Source: Solirubrum puertoriconensis
GTDB taxonomy: Bacteria > Bacteroidota > Bacteroidia > Cytophagales > Hymenobacteraceae
Reading direction: 5' to 3'
NCBI RefSeq assembly: GCF_001483135.1
Contig: NZ_LNAL01000007.1
Location: 248,001-312,000 of the forward strand
Length of the DNA: 64,000 nt
Numbering within the stretch: position 1 is the first letter of the stretch; the number at the start of each line of letters is the position of its first letter. Below, piece after piece: positions 17,761 through 26,071 of the stretch. The notes under the pieces were generated by a model. It searched no databases. It worked only from the letters and a program-made list of their open reading frames with translations, and was not told the DNA's origin. The position numbers and the translations under genes are program-made.

Positions 17761-17964
17761 ATGTACATTATCAAAGTCAAAGGCAAGGCCAAGATTCCGG
17801 ATTACATTCAGCTACGCGACAACGATTTCGTGCTGATTGCCTATTTCCGCGCCGACCGCCCCCTGAAGGACCTGCACCGCTACGGCCTCGAAGGAAAGGA
17901 AACCGAGTTGGCGGCCTTAATCGAGCAACTCGAGTTCGGCAAGCTGCAGCCGCTGAATTTGTAA
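17761..17964 (+). CDS. Small conserved-looking protein of unknown function
   Basis: 67 residues: an N-terminal beta-rich half (MYIIKVKGKAKIPDYIQLRD, FVLIAYFRADRP) and an amphipathic helix (KETELAALIEQLEFGKLQPL). It has no signal or membrane segment. The codon use matches neighbours, and it sits 100 nt before ftsE on the same strand, immediately after the inverted repeat. I do not recognise a family; a compact alpha/beta domain is likely. Confidence 0.6.
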   Translation: MYIIKVKGKAKIPDYIQLRDNDFVLIAYFRADRPLKDLHRYGLEGKETELAALIEQLEFGKLQPLNL

Positions 17965-18065
17965 CGCTGCTTGCCTAAGCGGTACACTCCGCCGCTCACC
18001 ATTACTTTACAAGCCTGCCCTAGATAGCCGAATGCAGGCTGCCGGAATAGCCGCTTTTCATCGCC

Positions 18066-18770
18066 ATGGACAACTCCGCCGTTATTGAGCTCCGCGACGC
18101 CTACATTATGCAGGACGTAAACACTGTGCTGCAAAACGTGTCGTTCGAGTTGGGCAAGGGCGAGTTTGCTTATTTGGTGGGCCGCACCGGTTCGGGCAAA
18201 AGCTCGTTGCTGAAAACTCTGTACGCCGACTTGCCGCTGCACGAAGGCATGGGCACGGTGGTAGGGTATACGTTGCGTAACCTTGCTCCCGAAAAAGTGC
18301 CTTACCTGCGGCGGAAACTGGGCATTGTATTTCAGGACTTTCAGCTGCTCTACGACCGCACCGTGGCCCAGAACCTGCTATTTGTGCTGCAAGCCACCGG
18401 CTGGCGCGACAAGGCCAAAATGAAGCAGCGCGTGCAGGATGTGCTCATACGCGTAGGCCTCACGGGCGTAACCGGCAAAATGCCGCATCAGCTTTCGGGC
18501 GGCGAGCAGCAGCGCGTGGTAATTGCCCGCGCCCTGCTTAACGAGCCGATGCTGCTGCTGGCCGACGAGCCCACCGGTAACCTCGACCCCGACGTGACCG
18601 ACGGCATTATGCGCTTGTTCATGGAAATCAACAACGCCGGCACGGCCGTGTTCATGGCCACCCACAACTACGAGCTGATTCGGCGTTACCCCAAGCGCGT
18701 TTTCCGCTGCGAAGAGGGCAAGCTGCGCGTTATCAGCAACGACGACCTACGCGTAAGCACCTGGCTCTAG
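18066..18770 (+). CDS. ftsE: Cell-division ABC transporter ATP-binding protein FtsE
   Basis: 234 residues. All ABC motifs are intact: Walker [13 protein letters not shown] (about 40), Q-loop [10 protein letters not shown], signature [16 protein letters not shown], Walker [14 protein letters not shown]-loop [20 protein letters not shown] and the overall length fit FtsE rather than LolD or MacB. FtsE with FtsX controls periplasmic peptidoglycan hydrolases at the division site. ftsX is not adjacent, which is common in this phylum. Confidence 0.88.
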   Translation: MDNSAVIELRDAYIMQDVNTVLQNVSFELGKGEFAYLVGRTGSGKSSLLKTLYADLPLHEGMGTVVGYTLRNLAPEKVPYLRRKLGIVFQDFQLLYDRTVAQNLLFVLQATGWRDKAKMKQRVQDVLIRVGLTGVTGKMPHQLSGGEQQRVVIARALLNEPMLLLADEPTGNLDPDVTDGIMRLFMEINNAGTAVFMATHNYELIRRYPKRVFRCEEGKLRVISNDDLRVSTWL

Positions 18771-18830
18771 CCGAGGCCGCCCCAGCCGCCTAGGTTTGTA
18801 TTGTTGCCTTTTCTTCAGCCCCTTGCTACC

Positions 18831-19748
18831 ATGCCTGGCCTGTCGGTACTCATACCGGTGTACAACTGCGATGTGCGGGCGCTGGTGCAAGCATTGGTAA
18901 GCCAAGCCGCCGCTTGGCCTGGCCCCGTGGAGCTGCTGTGCTTCGACGATGCCTCCGAAGAACCGTTTAGAAAGCTTAACCGCGAAGTTGCGGCCTTGCC
19001 TAGGGTGCGTTACCACGAGCTGCCGCACAACCTAGGGCGCTCGGCCATTCGCAACCGCTTAGCCGCCGAAGCTGTCCACCCGTGGCTTTTGTTGCTCGAC
19101 AACAACGTGCGCATTACAAGCCCCGAGTTTTTGGCGCGGTATGCTGCCGCGCTGCTCCAAGTTCCGGTAATTGTGGGCGGCTCGGTGTACTCCGAAACAC
19201 CGCCCGCCGACGTGCGCCAGCACCTGCGCTGGCACTATGGGCGCACTCGCGAAGCCCGTCCGGCCACGGAGCGGCAGCAGGCACCCTACGCGCAGTTCAA
19301 CCTGAAGAATGTGCTGATTAGCGCGGCCGTGTTCCGGCAATTTCCGCTTGATGAAACCCTGACCCAATACGGCCATGAGGACACCAAGCTAGGTTGGGAG
19401 CTGCACCAACACGCGGTGCCCGTGTACCACATGAATAACCCCGTTGAGCACGCCGCGCTTGAGCCAGCCGAGGTGTTTCTGCAGAAAAGCCAAGCGGCGG
19501 TGTACAACCTGCTGCAGCTCTACCAAGCCCATGGTCTAGGTGCCGAAACCAAGCTGCTGGCTACGGGTTTGCGGCTGCGACGCCTAGGGCTGGCAGGTGT
19601 GGCTTTGCGTGCCCTCAGACAAGCCGAACCGTGGCTGACGCGCAAGGCACAGCAGGCAAATCCCAGCTTGCGAAGCTTCGACTTGCTCAAACTTTTATGG
19701 CTGCTGCAAGCGTGGGAGCCAAACTCTGAAAACAAAAAGCCGGCCTAG
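18831..19748 (+). CDS. Glycosyltransferase family 2 protein
   Basis: 305 residues from ATG 18831 (TTG 18801 is less likely). The GT-A fold start LSVLIPVYNCDVRALV, FDDASEE, LPHNLGRSAIRNRLA and ETLTQYGHEDTKLGWELHQ are typical GT2 landmarks. The usual DxD-like metal motif after the second Rossmann half reads LLLLDNNVRI, so the second acidic residue is Asn. The gene is isolated, with a TAGGTTTG box at 18791-18798 and a strong hairpin that overlaps its stop codon. Sugar donor and acceptor are unknown; a role in surface glycan or glycolipid synthesis is likely. Confidence 0.85.
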   Translation: MPGLSVLIPVYNCDVRALVQALVSQAAAWPGPVELLCFDDASEEPFRKLNREVAALPRVRYHELPHNLGRSAIRNRLAAEAVHPWLLLLDNNVRITSPEFLARYAAALLQVPVIVGGSVYSETPPADVRQHLRWHYGRTREARPATERQQAPYAQFNLKNVLISAAVFRQFPLDETLTQYGHEDTKLGWELHQHAVPVYHMNNPVEHAALEPAEVFLQKSQAAVYNLLQLYQAHGLGAETKLLATGLRLRRLGLAGVALRALRQAEPWLTRKAQQANPSLRSFDLLKLLWLLQAWEPNSENKKPA

Positions 19749-19764
19749 GTAAGGCCGGCTTTTT
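19734..19764. terminator. Bidirectional intrinsic terminator
   Basis: AAAAAGCCGGCCT (19734-19746) pairs perfectly with 19752-19764 around a 5-nt loop and ends in T5 on either strand. It serves the GT2 gene and the convergent lipoprotein gene. The stem/loop junction includes a CCTAGG and the GT2 stop codon. Confidence 0.9.
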
Positions 19765-19790
19765 CATGCAATAGGCAATGGGGTAGTAGC

Positions 19791-20768
19791 TTAATCGTTG
19801 TCGGTGTTTTTCACTTCCGATTTCACTTCCTTGTAGGCGCCCTTCACGGCACCGCCTACCTTCTGACCAACGTTCTTGGCGCCTTGGCCAGCGTCTTTGC
19901 CAGTTTCGGCGGCGTCCTTGCCTACTTCTTTAGCATCGGAGCCAGCATTGCGAGCCGATTGCTCGAGGCGTACGCCCGAACCTTTGGCCGCGGCTTCTTC
20001 GCGGTTGCCGGTGGCCAGATCGGCGCCCTGCGATACGCGGGTTTCGGCTTTGTCGTACGATTTAAAGGCGGCGTATTTCACCTTCTCCTTGGCAATTTCG
20101 GCTTTGTCGCTGCCGCTCACGTCGCCTTTGATCTGTTCGTACTTCTGGTCGAGGGCGCGCCACTCAGCGTTAATGTTACGCCAGTCGTTGATGTCGTAAC
20201 GGTCTTCGTTTTGCTTCACCATCTGCACGAAGTCTTCGTAGGTCTGGCGGGCATTGGTGGCCGTAAGGTTAGCAGCAGGGTTGCTGGGCTTGTAGTACTT
20301 GCCCATGGTGCCGGCGGCCGATGAGGTGTTCATGGAGCTGCTGCCCGAAGCCGAGCTGCCGCCGGTGGTCGTGTTCATGGCTACCGCGCCGCGGTTGCGA
20401 TACGCTTCTTCGCGACGCGTGTAGGCCGTGGTGTAGCGGGTTTTTAGCTGCTCGTACTCGGTTTTGCGGTTGTCATCCCAAGTGGCCATGTCGGCCTCAG
20501 CAGCGGCCACTCGGCTGTCGTAGTCGCTTTTGAGCTGGGTCGTTTCTTCGTTGAACTCAGCCTCCGTCATTTCGCCAATGTTTTCGGCACGGGCTTCGGT
20601 GTTGGCTACAAACGATTTGAAATCGTTGTAGGCATCGTTGGTAGCGGCAGCCGTTTCGTTAGCAGTTTCCTGGCGTTCGGCGCGGTTGCAGCTAGCTTGG
20701 CTGAAGGCAATACCCCCGCCCAGCAACAGCAGGGCTAGGGCGTGTGTGGAAATGGTTTTCTTAAACAT
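19791..20768 (-). CDS. Lipoprotein with helical and LEA-like C-terminal region
   Basis: 325 residues from ATG 20768, which gives MFKKTISTHALALLLLGG and a lipobox ending SQASC, so the product should be lipidated and exported. Residues about 25-150 are helical and charged (ETTQLKSDYDSRVAAAEADMATWDDNRKTEYEQLKTRY). A Ser/Gly/Thr linker follows, then a second helical block repeating the pattern. The C-terminus is a Lys/Gly/Ala/Glu repeat (AKEVGKDAAETGKDAGQGAKNVGQKVGG) of the LEA/YtxH type seen in desiccation-tolerance proteins. I infer an envelope stress role. An extension upstream to 20858 is open but unsupported. Confidence 0.65.
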   Translation of the reverse strand: MFKKTISTHALALLLLGGGIAFSQASCNRAERQETANETAAATNDAYNDFKSFVANTEARAENIGEMTEAEFNEETTQLKSDYDSRVAAAEADMATWDDNRKTEYEQLKTRYTTAYTRREEAYRNRGAVAMNTTTGGSSASGSSSMNTSSAAGTMGKYYKPSNPAANLTATNARQTYEDFVQMVKQNEDRYDINDWRNINAEWRALDQKYEQIKGDVSGSDKAEIAKEKVKYAAFKSYDKAETRVSQGADLATGNREEAAAKGSGVRLEQSARNAGSDAKEVGKDAAETGKDAGQGAKNVGQKVGGAVKGAYKEVKSEVKNTDND

Positions 20769-20954
20769 GATGGTCAGGAGTTTGGTGGGAAGGAAGCCAC
20801 CTGCGGCAGCGGCTATCTTGGCCCGCTTAACGCAGGGCATACATAGTAGGTTACGCATGTTTAGTAGCCAGGATGCCTGATTTCACCGATTTTCGTTGCG
20901 TCAATCCAGCTTAAAAACTACTGCGGGGCTATATTTCGGTTTTCCTGCCCTGTT

Positions 20955-22124
20955 TTGCCCCCTTCCTTGCCTACCGTAGTTCCTGCTTCGCCTATTCGCC
21001 TGCTCGATTTACCAGCGCAGCATGCCCCTCTGCAGGCCGAGTTCGACGCTTCCCTGCAACGCGTTATGCAAGCCGGTGATTTTATTCAGGGAGCAGAGGT
21101 GCAACGGTTTGCCGACGAGCTTGGCGCCTTCCTTGGCGGCGCGCATGCGGTTCCTTGCGCCAACGGTACCGATGCCTTGCAGCTGGCCCTGATGAGCCTG
21201 AACCTGCAACCCGGCGACGAAGTGCTGGTACCGGCGTTTACCTACGTTGCTACCGCCGAAGCCGTGGCGGTGCTGGGCCTAAAACCCGTGTTGGTCGATG
21301 TGCGCCCCGATACCTTTACGCTCGACCCAGTTGCCGCGGCCACTGCTATTACCCTCCGCACCCGCGCCATTATGGCCGTGCACCTCTACGGCCAATGCGC
21401 CGACCTTACCGCATTGCAGCAACTCTGCAGGCAGCACGGCCTCGCCTTAATCGAGGACAACGCGCAAGCCATCGGAGCTACCTGGCAACTGCCAGATGGT
21501 GGGCACGTAGCAGCCGGCACGGTTGGGGAGGTAGGTACCACTTCTTTCTTTCCCTCCAAAAACCTAGGTGCTATGGGCGACGGCGGCGCCATGCTCACCC
21601 GCGACGCCTCCAGGGCTGCGCAGCTCCACGAGCTTGCCAACCATGGCCAGCGCCGCGGGCAGAAGTACGTGCACCACCGCATCGGGCTTAACTCGCGCCT
21701 CGATACCCTCCAAGCTGCCTTGCTGCGCACCAAGCTGCCACACCTAGGAAGCTGGACGGCCGCCCGCCAGCACATAGCCGCTCAGTACGACGCTGCCTTA
21801 GGTGGCCTGACACGCTTACACATACCCGCTCGGCAGCCGGGCAGCACCCACGTATTTCACCAGTACACCATTACGCTTGCTAACCAAACCGAGCGCGATG
21901 CACTGCAGCAATACCTGCAGCAACACGGTGTGCCCTCGGTGGTGTACTACCCCACGCCCCTTCATTTGCAACCTGCTTATCAGTACCTAGGGCATCGACC
22001 GGGCGAGTTTGCGGTGGCCGAGCACCTGTGTGCCACGGTGCTTTCGTTGCCCATTCATCCGGTTATGCCACCCGAGCAGGTTCGCTACGTTGGGGAGGTA
22101 GTCCAAACTTGGGCACGAGGGTAG
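20955..22124 (+). CDS. DegT/DnrJ/EryC1-family PLP aminotransferase
   Basis: 389 residues from TTG 20955 (TTG 20967 is equally possible; there is no ATG before the conserved RLLDLPAQHAPLQ). Fold type I signatures are VPCANGTDALQLALMSLNLQPGDEVLVPAFTYVATAEAV, IEDNAQAIGA, the PLP Lys in TSFFPSKNLGAMGDGGAM (about residue 195) and IGLNSRLDTLQAALLRTKL. It resembles WbpE/WlbC aminotransferases acting on UDP-3-keto-N-acetylhexosaminuronate. A Gfo/Idh/MocA oxidoreductase 1 kb downstream (23113) is the type that makes that keto sugar, so the pair could feed a 2,3-diamino sugar pathway, though an M48 protease lies between. Confidence 0.85.
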   Translation: MPPSLPTVVPASPIRLLDLPAQHAPLQAEFDASLQRVMQAGDFIQGAEVQRFADELGAFLGGAHAVPCANGTDALQLALMSLNLQPGDEVLVPAFTYVATAEAVAVLGLKPVLVDVRPDTFTLDPVAAATAITLRTRAIMAVHLYGQCADLTALQQLCRQHGLALIEDNAQAIGATWQLPDGGHVAAGTVGEVGTTSFFPSKNLGAMGDGGAMLTRDASRAAQLHELANHGQRRGQKYVHHRIGLNSRLDTLQAALLRTKLPHLGSWTAARQHIAAQYDAALGGLTRLHIPARQPGSTHVFHQYTITLANQTERDALQQYLQQHGVPSVVYYPTPLHLQPAYQYLGHRPGEFAVAEHLCATVLSLPIHPVMPPEQVRYVGEVVQTWARG

Positions 22125-22188
22125 GGGCTACTGGCACTGTTTTTTCTTGCGTCCGTACAAGTCGTCATCAACCCGATTACCTACGCTC

Positions 22189-22995
22189 ATGACCCGCTCC
22201 TTTCTTGGCCTGCTGGCGGGCCTTACGGCACTAGCCGGCCTTACCACCGCTGCTATCAACAAACCCCACCAAGGCTTCAATATTTTTTCCGTCGATCAGG
22301 ACATTGCCCTGGGGGCGCAGGTGGCTCGTCAAACCGACTCGCTCTACCAAGCCAAGGGCCAGCTGCTCGCGCGCGGCAGCAACGCCCGCGCTTACCAACT
22401 GCTCGATGGCGTGGTGAAACGCGTGCTCGACAATGGCAACATCAAGTACCGCAACCAGTTCGTTTGGGACGTCAAGATCATCAAGGACGACCAGATGCAG
22501 AACGCGTTTGCCACGCCCGGAGGCCACATCTACGTGTTCACGGGCCTGATTAAATTCCTCGACAACGAAAGCCAGCTGGCCGGTGTGCTTGGCCACGAAA
22601 TTGCCCACGCCGACCGCCGCCACAGCACCCAGCTGTTGCAGCGCCAGTACGGTATCAGCCTGCTCATGGGCGTGGTACTGGGTAAAAACCCCAACATGCT
22701 CGCGCAAATTGCCTCGGGCCTGGGCCAATTGAAATTCAGCCGCACTTTTGAGCAAGAGGCCGATAAGTACTCCACCGTTTACCTGAACGGCACGCGCTAC
22801 TACGCCTGCGACGGAGCGGCGGGCTTCTTCATCAAAGCCGAAAAGCAGGGCGGCGGCCGTTCGCCCGAGTTCCTGAGCACGCACCCCAACCCCGGTTCGC
22901 GCGTTACGAGCATCCAAAACAGTGCCCGCCAGTTGGGCTGCACCGGCCGCTCGGTTGGCAATGGCAACTTCGAAGAGCTCAAGCGTATTCTCTAA
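22189..22995 (+). CDS. M48-family zinc metalloprotease, exported
   Basis: 268 residues from ATG 22189. The N-terminus TRSFLGLLAGLTALAGLTTAA is a signal or membrane anchor. The zinc site is GHEIAHADRRHS (HExxH, about residues 138-142), with the third ligand in FEQEADKYSTVYL. NAFATPGGHIYVFTGLIKFLDNESQLAGVLGHE is typical of the BepA/LoiP-like Oma1 group. It probably degrades misfolded periplasmic or outer membrane proteins. The downstream hairpin with a T7 tail ends the transcript. Confidence 0.9.
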   Translation: MTRSFLGLLAGLTALAGLTTAAINKPHQGFNIFSVDQDIALGAQVARQTDSLYQAKGQLLARGSNARAYQLLDGVVKRVLDNGNIKYRNQFVWDVKIIKDDQMQNAFATPGGHIYVFTGLIKFLDNESQLAGVLGHEIAHADRRHSTQLLQRQYGISLLMGVVLGKNPNMLAQIASGLGQLKFSRTFEQEADKYSTVYLNGTRYYACDGAAGFFIKAEKQGGGRSPEFLSTHPNPGSRVTSIQNSARQLGCTGRSVGNGNFEELKRIL

Positions 22996-23016
22996 GCATT
23001 GACAGCCTAGGTATGT

Positions 23017-23053
23017 AAAAGCTCCGCTGCTTACCTGCAGCGGAGCTTTTTTT
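23017..23053 (+). terminator. Intrinsic terminator after the M48 protease gene
   Basis: AAAAGCTCCGCTGC (23017-23030), a 6-nt loop, GCAGCGGAGCTTTT (23037-23050), with the T-run continuing to 23053. Confidence 0.9.
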
Positions 23054-23112
23054 ATTGGTTACGATATGGTTAACACGGCCGCAACGAAGCTGCTTTTTTC
23101 GGAGCTTGCGGC

Positions 23113-24159
23113 GTGTTTTCTGCAAGTACCTCTGCTACCGAATCGGGCGCGGCTGCGTCGTCGGTTGTTCGTTTTGTAATTTGTGGGGTTGGCCACATTG
23201 GCAGGCGCCACGCCACGCTGGTGGCGCGCAACCCAGCGGCGCGTTTAGTAGCGCTTATCGATACAAACCCCGCGTTGCAGGTGGAGTTTCCGGGGGTGCC
23301 CTTTTTCACCTCGCTCGATGAGTACCTAGGTAACGGCCCCGCGGCTGATGTGCTAACGGTAGCCACGCCCAATTACCTACACGCCGAGCAAGCCATTCGG
23401 GGGCTGCGCCACGCGCTGCACGTAGTGGTAGAGAAGCCCATGGCCCTGCGCCGTACCGATGCTGAGGCCATTGTGCAAGCGGCGCAGCATACCAATCGGC
23501 TAGTGTTTGGGGTGATGCAGAACCGTTATTCGCCGCCCGCTGCCTGGCTAAAGCAGGTGTACGACGAAGGCCACTTAGGACAGATTTACCTGGTGCAAAT
23601 CAACTGTTTCTGGAACCGCGACGCACGCTACTACCGCCCCGGTAGCTGGCACGGCACGCGCGCCCACGATGGCGGCACCCTGTTTACGCAGTTCAGTCAC
23701 TTCGTCGATTTGCTCTACTGGGTTTTTGGCGACGTTACCAACCTAGCAGCCCGTTTCCGCGACTTCAACCACCACGATTTGACCGAGTTCGAGGATTCGG
23801 GCTTGATTACGTTCGACTTGGTACGAGGCGGCAGCGGCACCTTGCAATACAGCACGAGTGTGTGGGACCGTAACTTCGAAAGCTCCATTACGGTAGTAGC
23901 CGAGCACGGCAGCCTGCGCATTGCCGGCCAGTACATGGATCAGGTGGAGTACTGCCACATCCGCAACTATCAGCTGCCCGAGTTAGCCCGCACCAACCCC
24001 GCCAACGATTACGGCACTTACCAAGGCAGCGCCGCCAACCACGTGCACCTTATCGAGAACGTGATTGACACGTTGCAACTGCGTACCGTAGCCACCACCA
24101 ATGCCCAAGAAGGGCTAAAGGTGGTGGAGATTATCGAACGGATTTACAGCCTTAAATAA
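23113..24159 (+). CDS. Gfo/Idh/MocA-family NAD(P)-dependent sugar oxidoreductase
   Basis: 348 residues from GTG 23113. The Rossmann motif is FVICGVGHIGRRHATLV; the family hallmark is VVVEKPMALRRTDAE (Lys of EKP); NRYSPPAAWLKQVYDEGHLGQIYLVQINCFWNRD and HDGGTLFTQFSHFVDLLYWVFGD match the C-terminal alpha/beta domain of WlbA/WbpB enzymes, which oxidise C3 of UDP-N-acetylhexosaminuronate. With the aminotransferase at 20955 it could act in diamino-sugar synthesis. Neighbours do not include the matching acetyltransferase, so the pathway assignment is inference. Confidence 0.85.
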   Translation: MFSASTSATESGAAASSVVRFVICGVGHIGRRHATLVARNPAARLVALIDTNPALQVEFPGVPFFTSLDEYLGNGPAADVLTVATPNYLHAEQAIRGLRHALHVVVEKPMALRRTDAEAIVQAAQHTNRLVFGVMQNRYSPPAAWLKQVYDEGHLGQIYLVQINCFWNRDARYYRPGSWHGTRAHDGGTLFTQFSHFVDLLYWVFGDVTNLAARFRDFNHHDLTEFEDSGLITFDLVRGGSGTLQYSTSVWDRNFESSITVVAEHGSLRIAGQYMDQVEYCHIRNYQLPELARTNPANDYGTYQGSAANHVHLIENVIDTLQLRTVATTNAQEGLKVVEIIERIYSLK

Positions 24160-24162
24160 GGC

Positions 24163-24657
24163 TTACTGCACAAACGTAACGCGCCGAATCAGGCCGTTTT
24201 CAACCTCGTAAATGGCCACCGCTTCCAACACTTGCCCGTTGGGCAAGCCCGTAACACGCTCGTGGTCTATTACTTTATTGCCCAGTACTGTACGATGCAC
24301 AATCTGGCAATTCAGATCGGGCGTTTGGGCAAAAAACTGGCTGTAGCCTTCGCGCAGCTTGGCTATGCCTTTGGAGCGCAGCGTGGCCGGAAAGGTGAGC
24401 AACTCTACCTGCTCGTGGTATGTGGCCGCAAAGGCCTCGAGGTTGCGGGCGTTATACGCATCGAGCTGTTGCTGCACCACCTGCTCAGCTGCTGAAACTG
24501 GAGCAGCTGGTTGTAGAGCAGGCTGCGGCGCTGCGGTGGTGGGCGCAGTAGGTTGGGCAGGCTTTTTAACAGGAGCCGACTGCTTGGAAGGGCGTTGCTG
24601 GGCATGCACGGCCGGAGCGCCTAATAACATCAACAAGCAGAGGAAAACAGGTTTCAT
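24163..24657 (-). CDS. Exported SnoaL/NTF2-like protein
   Basis: 164 residues from ATG 24657, giving a signal peptide (KPVFLCLLMLLGAPAVHAQ). Residues about 22-55 are Pro/Ala/Gln/Thr-rich, then an NTF2-like domain: VVQQQLDAYNARNLEAFAATYHEQVELL, SKGIAKLREGYSQFF, GQVLEAVAIYEVENGLIRRVTFVQ. This cone-like fold holds many small-molecule-binding or enzymatic proteins; no catalytic site can be assigned. An open stretch continuing upstream to 25323 is antisense to the next gene and is not part of it. It converges on the oxidoreductase gene with only 3 nt between stops. Confidence 0.78.
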   Translation of the reverse strand: MKPVFLCLLMLLGAPAVHAQQRPSKQSAPVKKPAQPTAPTTAAPQPALQPAAPVSAAEQVVQQQLDAYNARNLEAFAATYHEQVELLTFPATLRSKGIAKLREGYSQFFAQTPDLNCQIVHRTVLGNKVIDHERVTGLPNGQVLEAVAIYEVENGLIRRVTFVQ

Positions 24658-24801
24658 GAAGCGGTGAGTAAGGTGTAGTATTCTGCAATAGCGGCTCGCT
24701 AATAAACGGCTTAATAAATTAACTTTTGACCGCGATGCCCTGGTGCGCACTTGCTCGCAGCATCGGAACACGGCTTCTTCCTCGCTAACCTTGCCAGTGC
24801 C

Positions 24802-25524
24802 ATGACTCCCGACGAACAGCAAGCTTACCAAGAATTGCGGGCTTGGCAGCAGCGCATGCAGCGGCCGCCGTCGGCGATGAGCCGCTTTGCTCGCCACGTG
24901 CAAACCCGCCTGAATGGCCTGCTGCCCGAGCGTGTACACCAGGCCCTTACCACCGCCATTAAGCAAATGGTGCGCGGGGTACTGTTCGGCTCGATGCACA
25001 CCACGCGCCAGCCACTGCAACAGGCAACTTTGGCCCAGCGCGAAGCAGCCGTTCGCATCCGCATCAAGTACTACCGCAACACCGCCGCGGCCGAAGGCGC
25101 TGTTACCGGGGCTGGCGGTTTTTTGCTGGGCCTTGCCGATTTTCCGCTGCTGCTGGGCATCAAGCTCAAGCTGCTTTTCGATGTTGCCGCGCTTTACGGC
25201 CACAACGTGCACGATTACACCGAGCGCCTGTACCTGCTGCACGTATTTCAGTTGGCCTTCAGCAGCCAGCAAACCCGCAACGAGGTGTACCAGCGTTTGG
25301 CTAATTGGGATGCATACCGCCAAACCTTACCCACCGATGTGCAGGCCTTCGACTGGCGCACGTTTCAGCAGGAGTACCGCGACTACATCGATTTAGCCAA
25401 GCTGGCACAGCTGCTGCCTATAGTTGGCGCGGCGGTGGGGCTGGTAGCCAATTACCGCCTGCTCGAGCAACTCGGCGACACGGCCATGAACTGCTACCGT
25501 ATGCGCATGCTGCCGGCCTCCTAG
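24802..25524 (+). CDS. EcsC-family protein
   Basis: 240 residues from ATG 24802 (MTPDEQQAYQELRAWQQRM). The body matches the EcsC family: KQMVRGVLFGSMHTTRQPL, a glycine-rich amphipathic segment GAVTGAGGFLLGLADFPLLLGIKLKLLFDVAALYGHNVHDYTERLYLLHVF, and a second hydrophobic stretch LAQLLPIVGAAVGLVANYRLLEQLGDTAMNCYRMRML. EcsC-like proteins are membrane-associated and of unclear function, first known next to the EcsAB transporter in Bacillus. No transporter is adjacent here. The stop is followed by the riboswitch promoter. Confidence 0.82.
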   Translation: MTPDEQQAYQELRAWQQRMQRPPSAMSRFARHVQTRLNGLLPERVHQALTTAIKQMVRGVLFGSMHTTRQPLQQATLAQREAAVRIRIKYYRNTAAAEGAVTGAGGFLLGLADFPLLLGIKLKLLFDVAALYGHNVHDYTERLYLLHVFQLAFSSQQTRNEVYQRLANWDAYRQTLPTDVQAFDWRTFQQEYRDYIDLAKLAQLLPIVGAAVGLVANYRLLEQLGDTAMNCYRMRMLPAS

Positions 25525-25553
25525 GTGCCCCAACGGGCACCCAAGCGTTGGTG

Positions 25554-25586
25554 TTTGCACAATCAGCCATTTGCGGGCTACCTTTG
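25554..25586 (+). promoter_or_regulatory. Promoter of the SAM-I riboswitch transcript
   Basis: TTTG (25554-25557), a 21-nt spacer, and a perfect TACCTTTG (25579-25586). The predicted start near 25591 is about 20 nt before helix P1 of the aptamer. Confidence 0.75.
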
Positions 25587-25611
25587 CGGTATCAATTCTT
25601 TACTCTGAAGG

Positions 25612-25712
25612 ATTGTTTTTATACAGAGGCGTGGAGAGACAGGCTCTACGAAGCGCCGGCAACCCTCCGGATCATCCGGAACGGTGCCAATTCCTGACCA
25701 TATAAAAACAAG
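25612..25712 (+). ncRNA. SAM-I (S-box) riboswitch
   Basis: Aptamer landmarks are in order: P1 TTGTTTTTATA (25613-25623) pairs perfectly with TATAAAAACAA (25701-25711); the k-turn/P2 side is GTGGAGAGACAGGCTCTACGAA; then GCGCCGGCAACC, P3 with CTCCGGATCATCCGGA, and the J3/4-P4 element GGTGCCAATTCC. This is the S-adenosylmethionine-binding S-box consensus. No T-run terminator follows within 100 nt, so the expression platform may act on translation or on a longer structure. The next protein genes are two mini-ORFs (25758 and 25874) and then the APC permease at 26072. Confidence 0.9.
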
Positions 25713-25757
25713 TAGCTGTGGGCTTTACCTGCCACTTTCCCGCTTCTAGCTTCCATT

Positions 25758-25874
25758 GTGCACCTGCACACCGCCCGTTTGCCCGCTCTGCTTCGGCTGC
25801 GCAATTGCCAACGCGCGCCTGTTGCTGTTGTTGTTGAGGCTAGTTGGCGCAGCAGTGCTGAGCCACTAAGATAA
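25758..25874 (+). CDS. Candidate 38-residue leader peptide after the SAM riboswitch
   Basis: GTG start at 25758, TAA at 25872-25874. The product begins (V/M)HLHTARLPALLRLRNCQRA and continues with PVAVVVEASW, then RSSAEPLR; it is Arg-rich and has one Cys. Its stop overlaps the ATG of the next mini-ORF by one base (TAATG), the classic sign of translational coupling. It starts 46 nt after helix P1. No known family is recognised; coding is supported only by position, coupling and host-like codon use. It could be a regulatory leader peptide or a chance frame. Confidence 0.4.
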   Translation: MHLHTARLPALLRLRNCQRAPVAVVVEASWRSSAEPLR

Positions 25875-25948
25875 TGCCGCGCCTGAAGCCGACTGCTCGG
25901 GCCACCTACGCGCATTACTTCCTAGGCTACGCCCGTCCTGGCGCCTAA
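25874..25948 (+). CDS. Candidate 24-residue peptide overlapping the first mini-ORF
   Basis: ATG at 25874 shares its A with the preceding TAA. The product is MPRLKPTARATYAHYFLGYA plus RPGA, basic and aromatic. The codon pair CTA GGC lies in a CCTAGG. Between its stop (25948) and the permease ATG (26072) there are 123 nt with no visible gene. Confidence is low because of the length. Confidence 0.3.
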   Translation: MPRLKPTARATYAHYFLGYARPGA

Positions 25949-26071
25949 CTCCTGTGCTAACCATTTCTTTTCTGGCTGCTGCAAGCCTGCCCAAGCTCTG
26001 GTGCTGAAGGGTGGTGTGCGCGGCGCCTCATTTTCGTTCGCACGCGTTGAAGCGCGTGCAACAAGCTGATT

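Noticed and set aside
24658-25323. N-terminal extension of the NTF2-like gene
   Set aside because: It is antisense to the EcsC gene and precedes a perfect signal peptide start at 24657.
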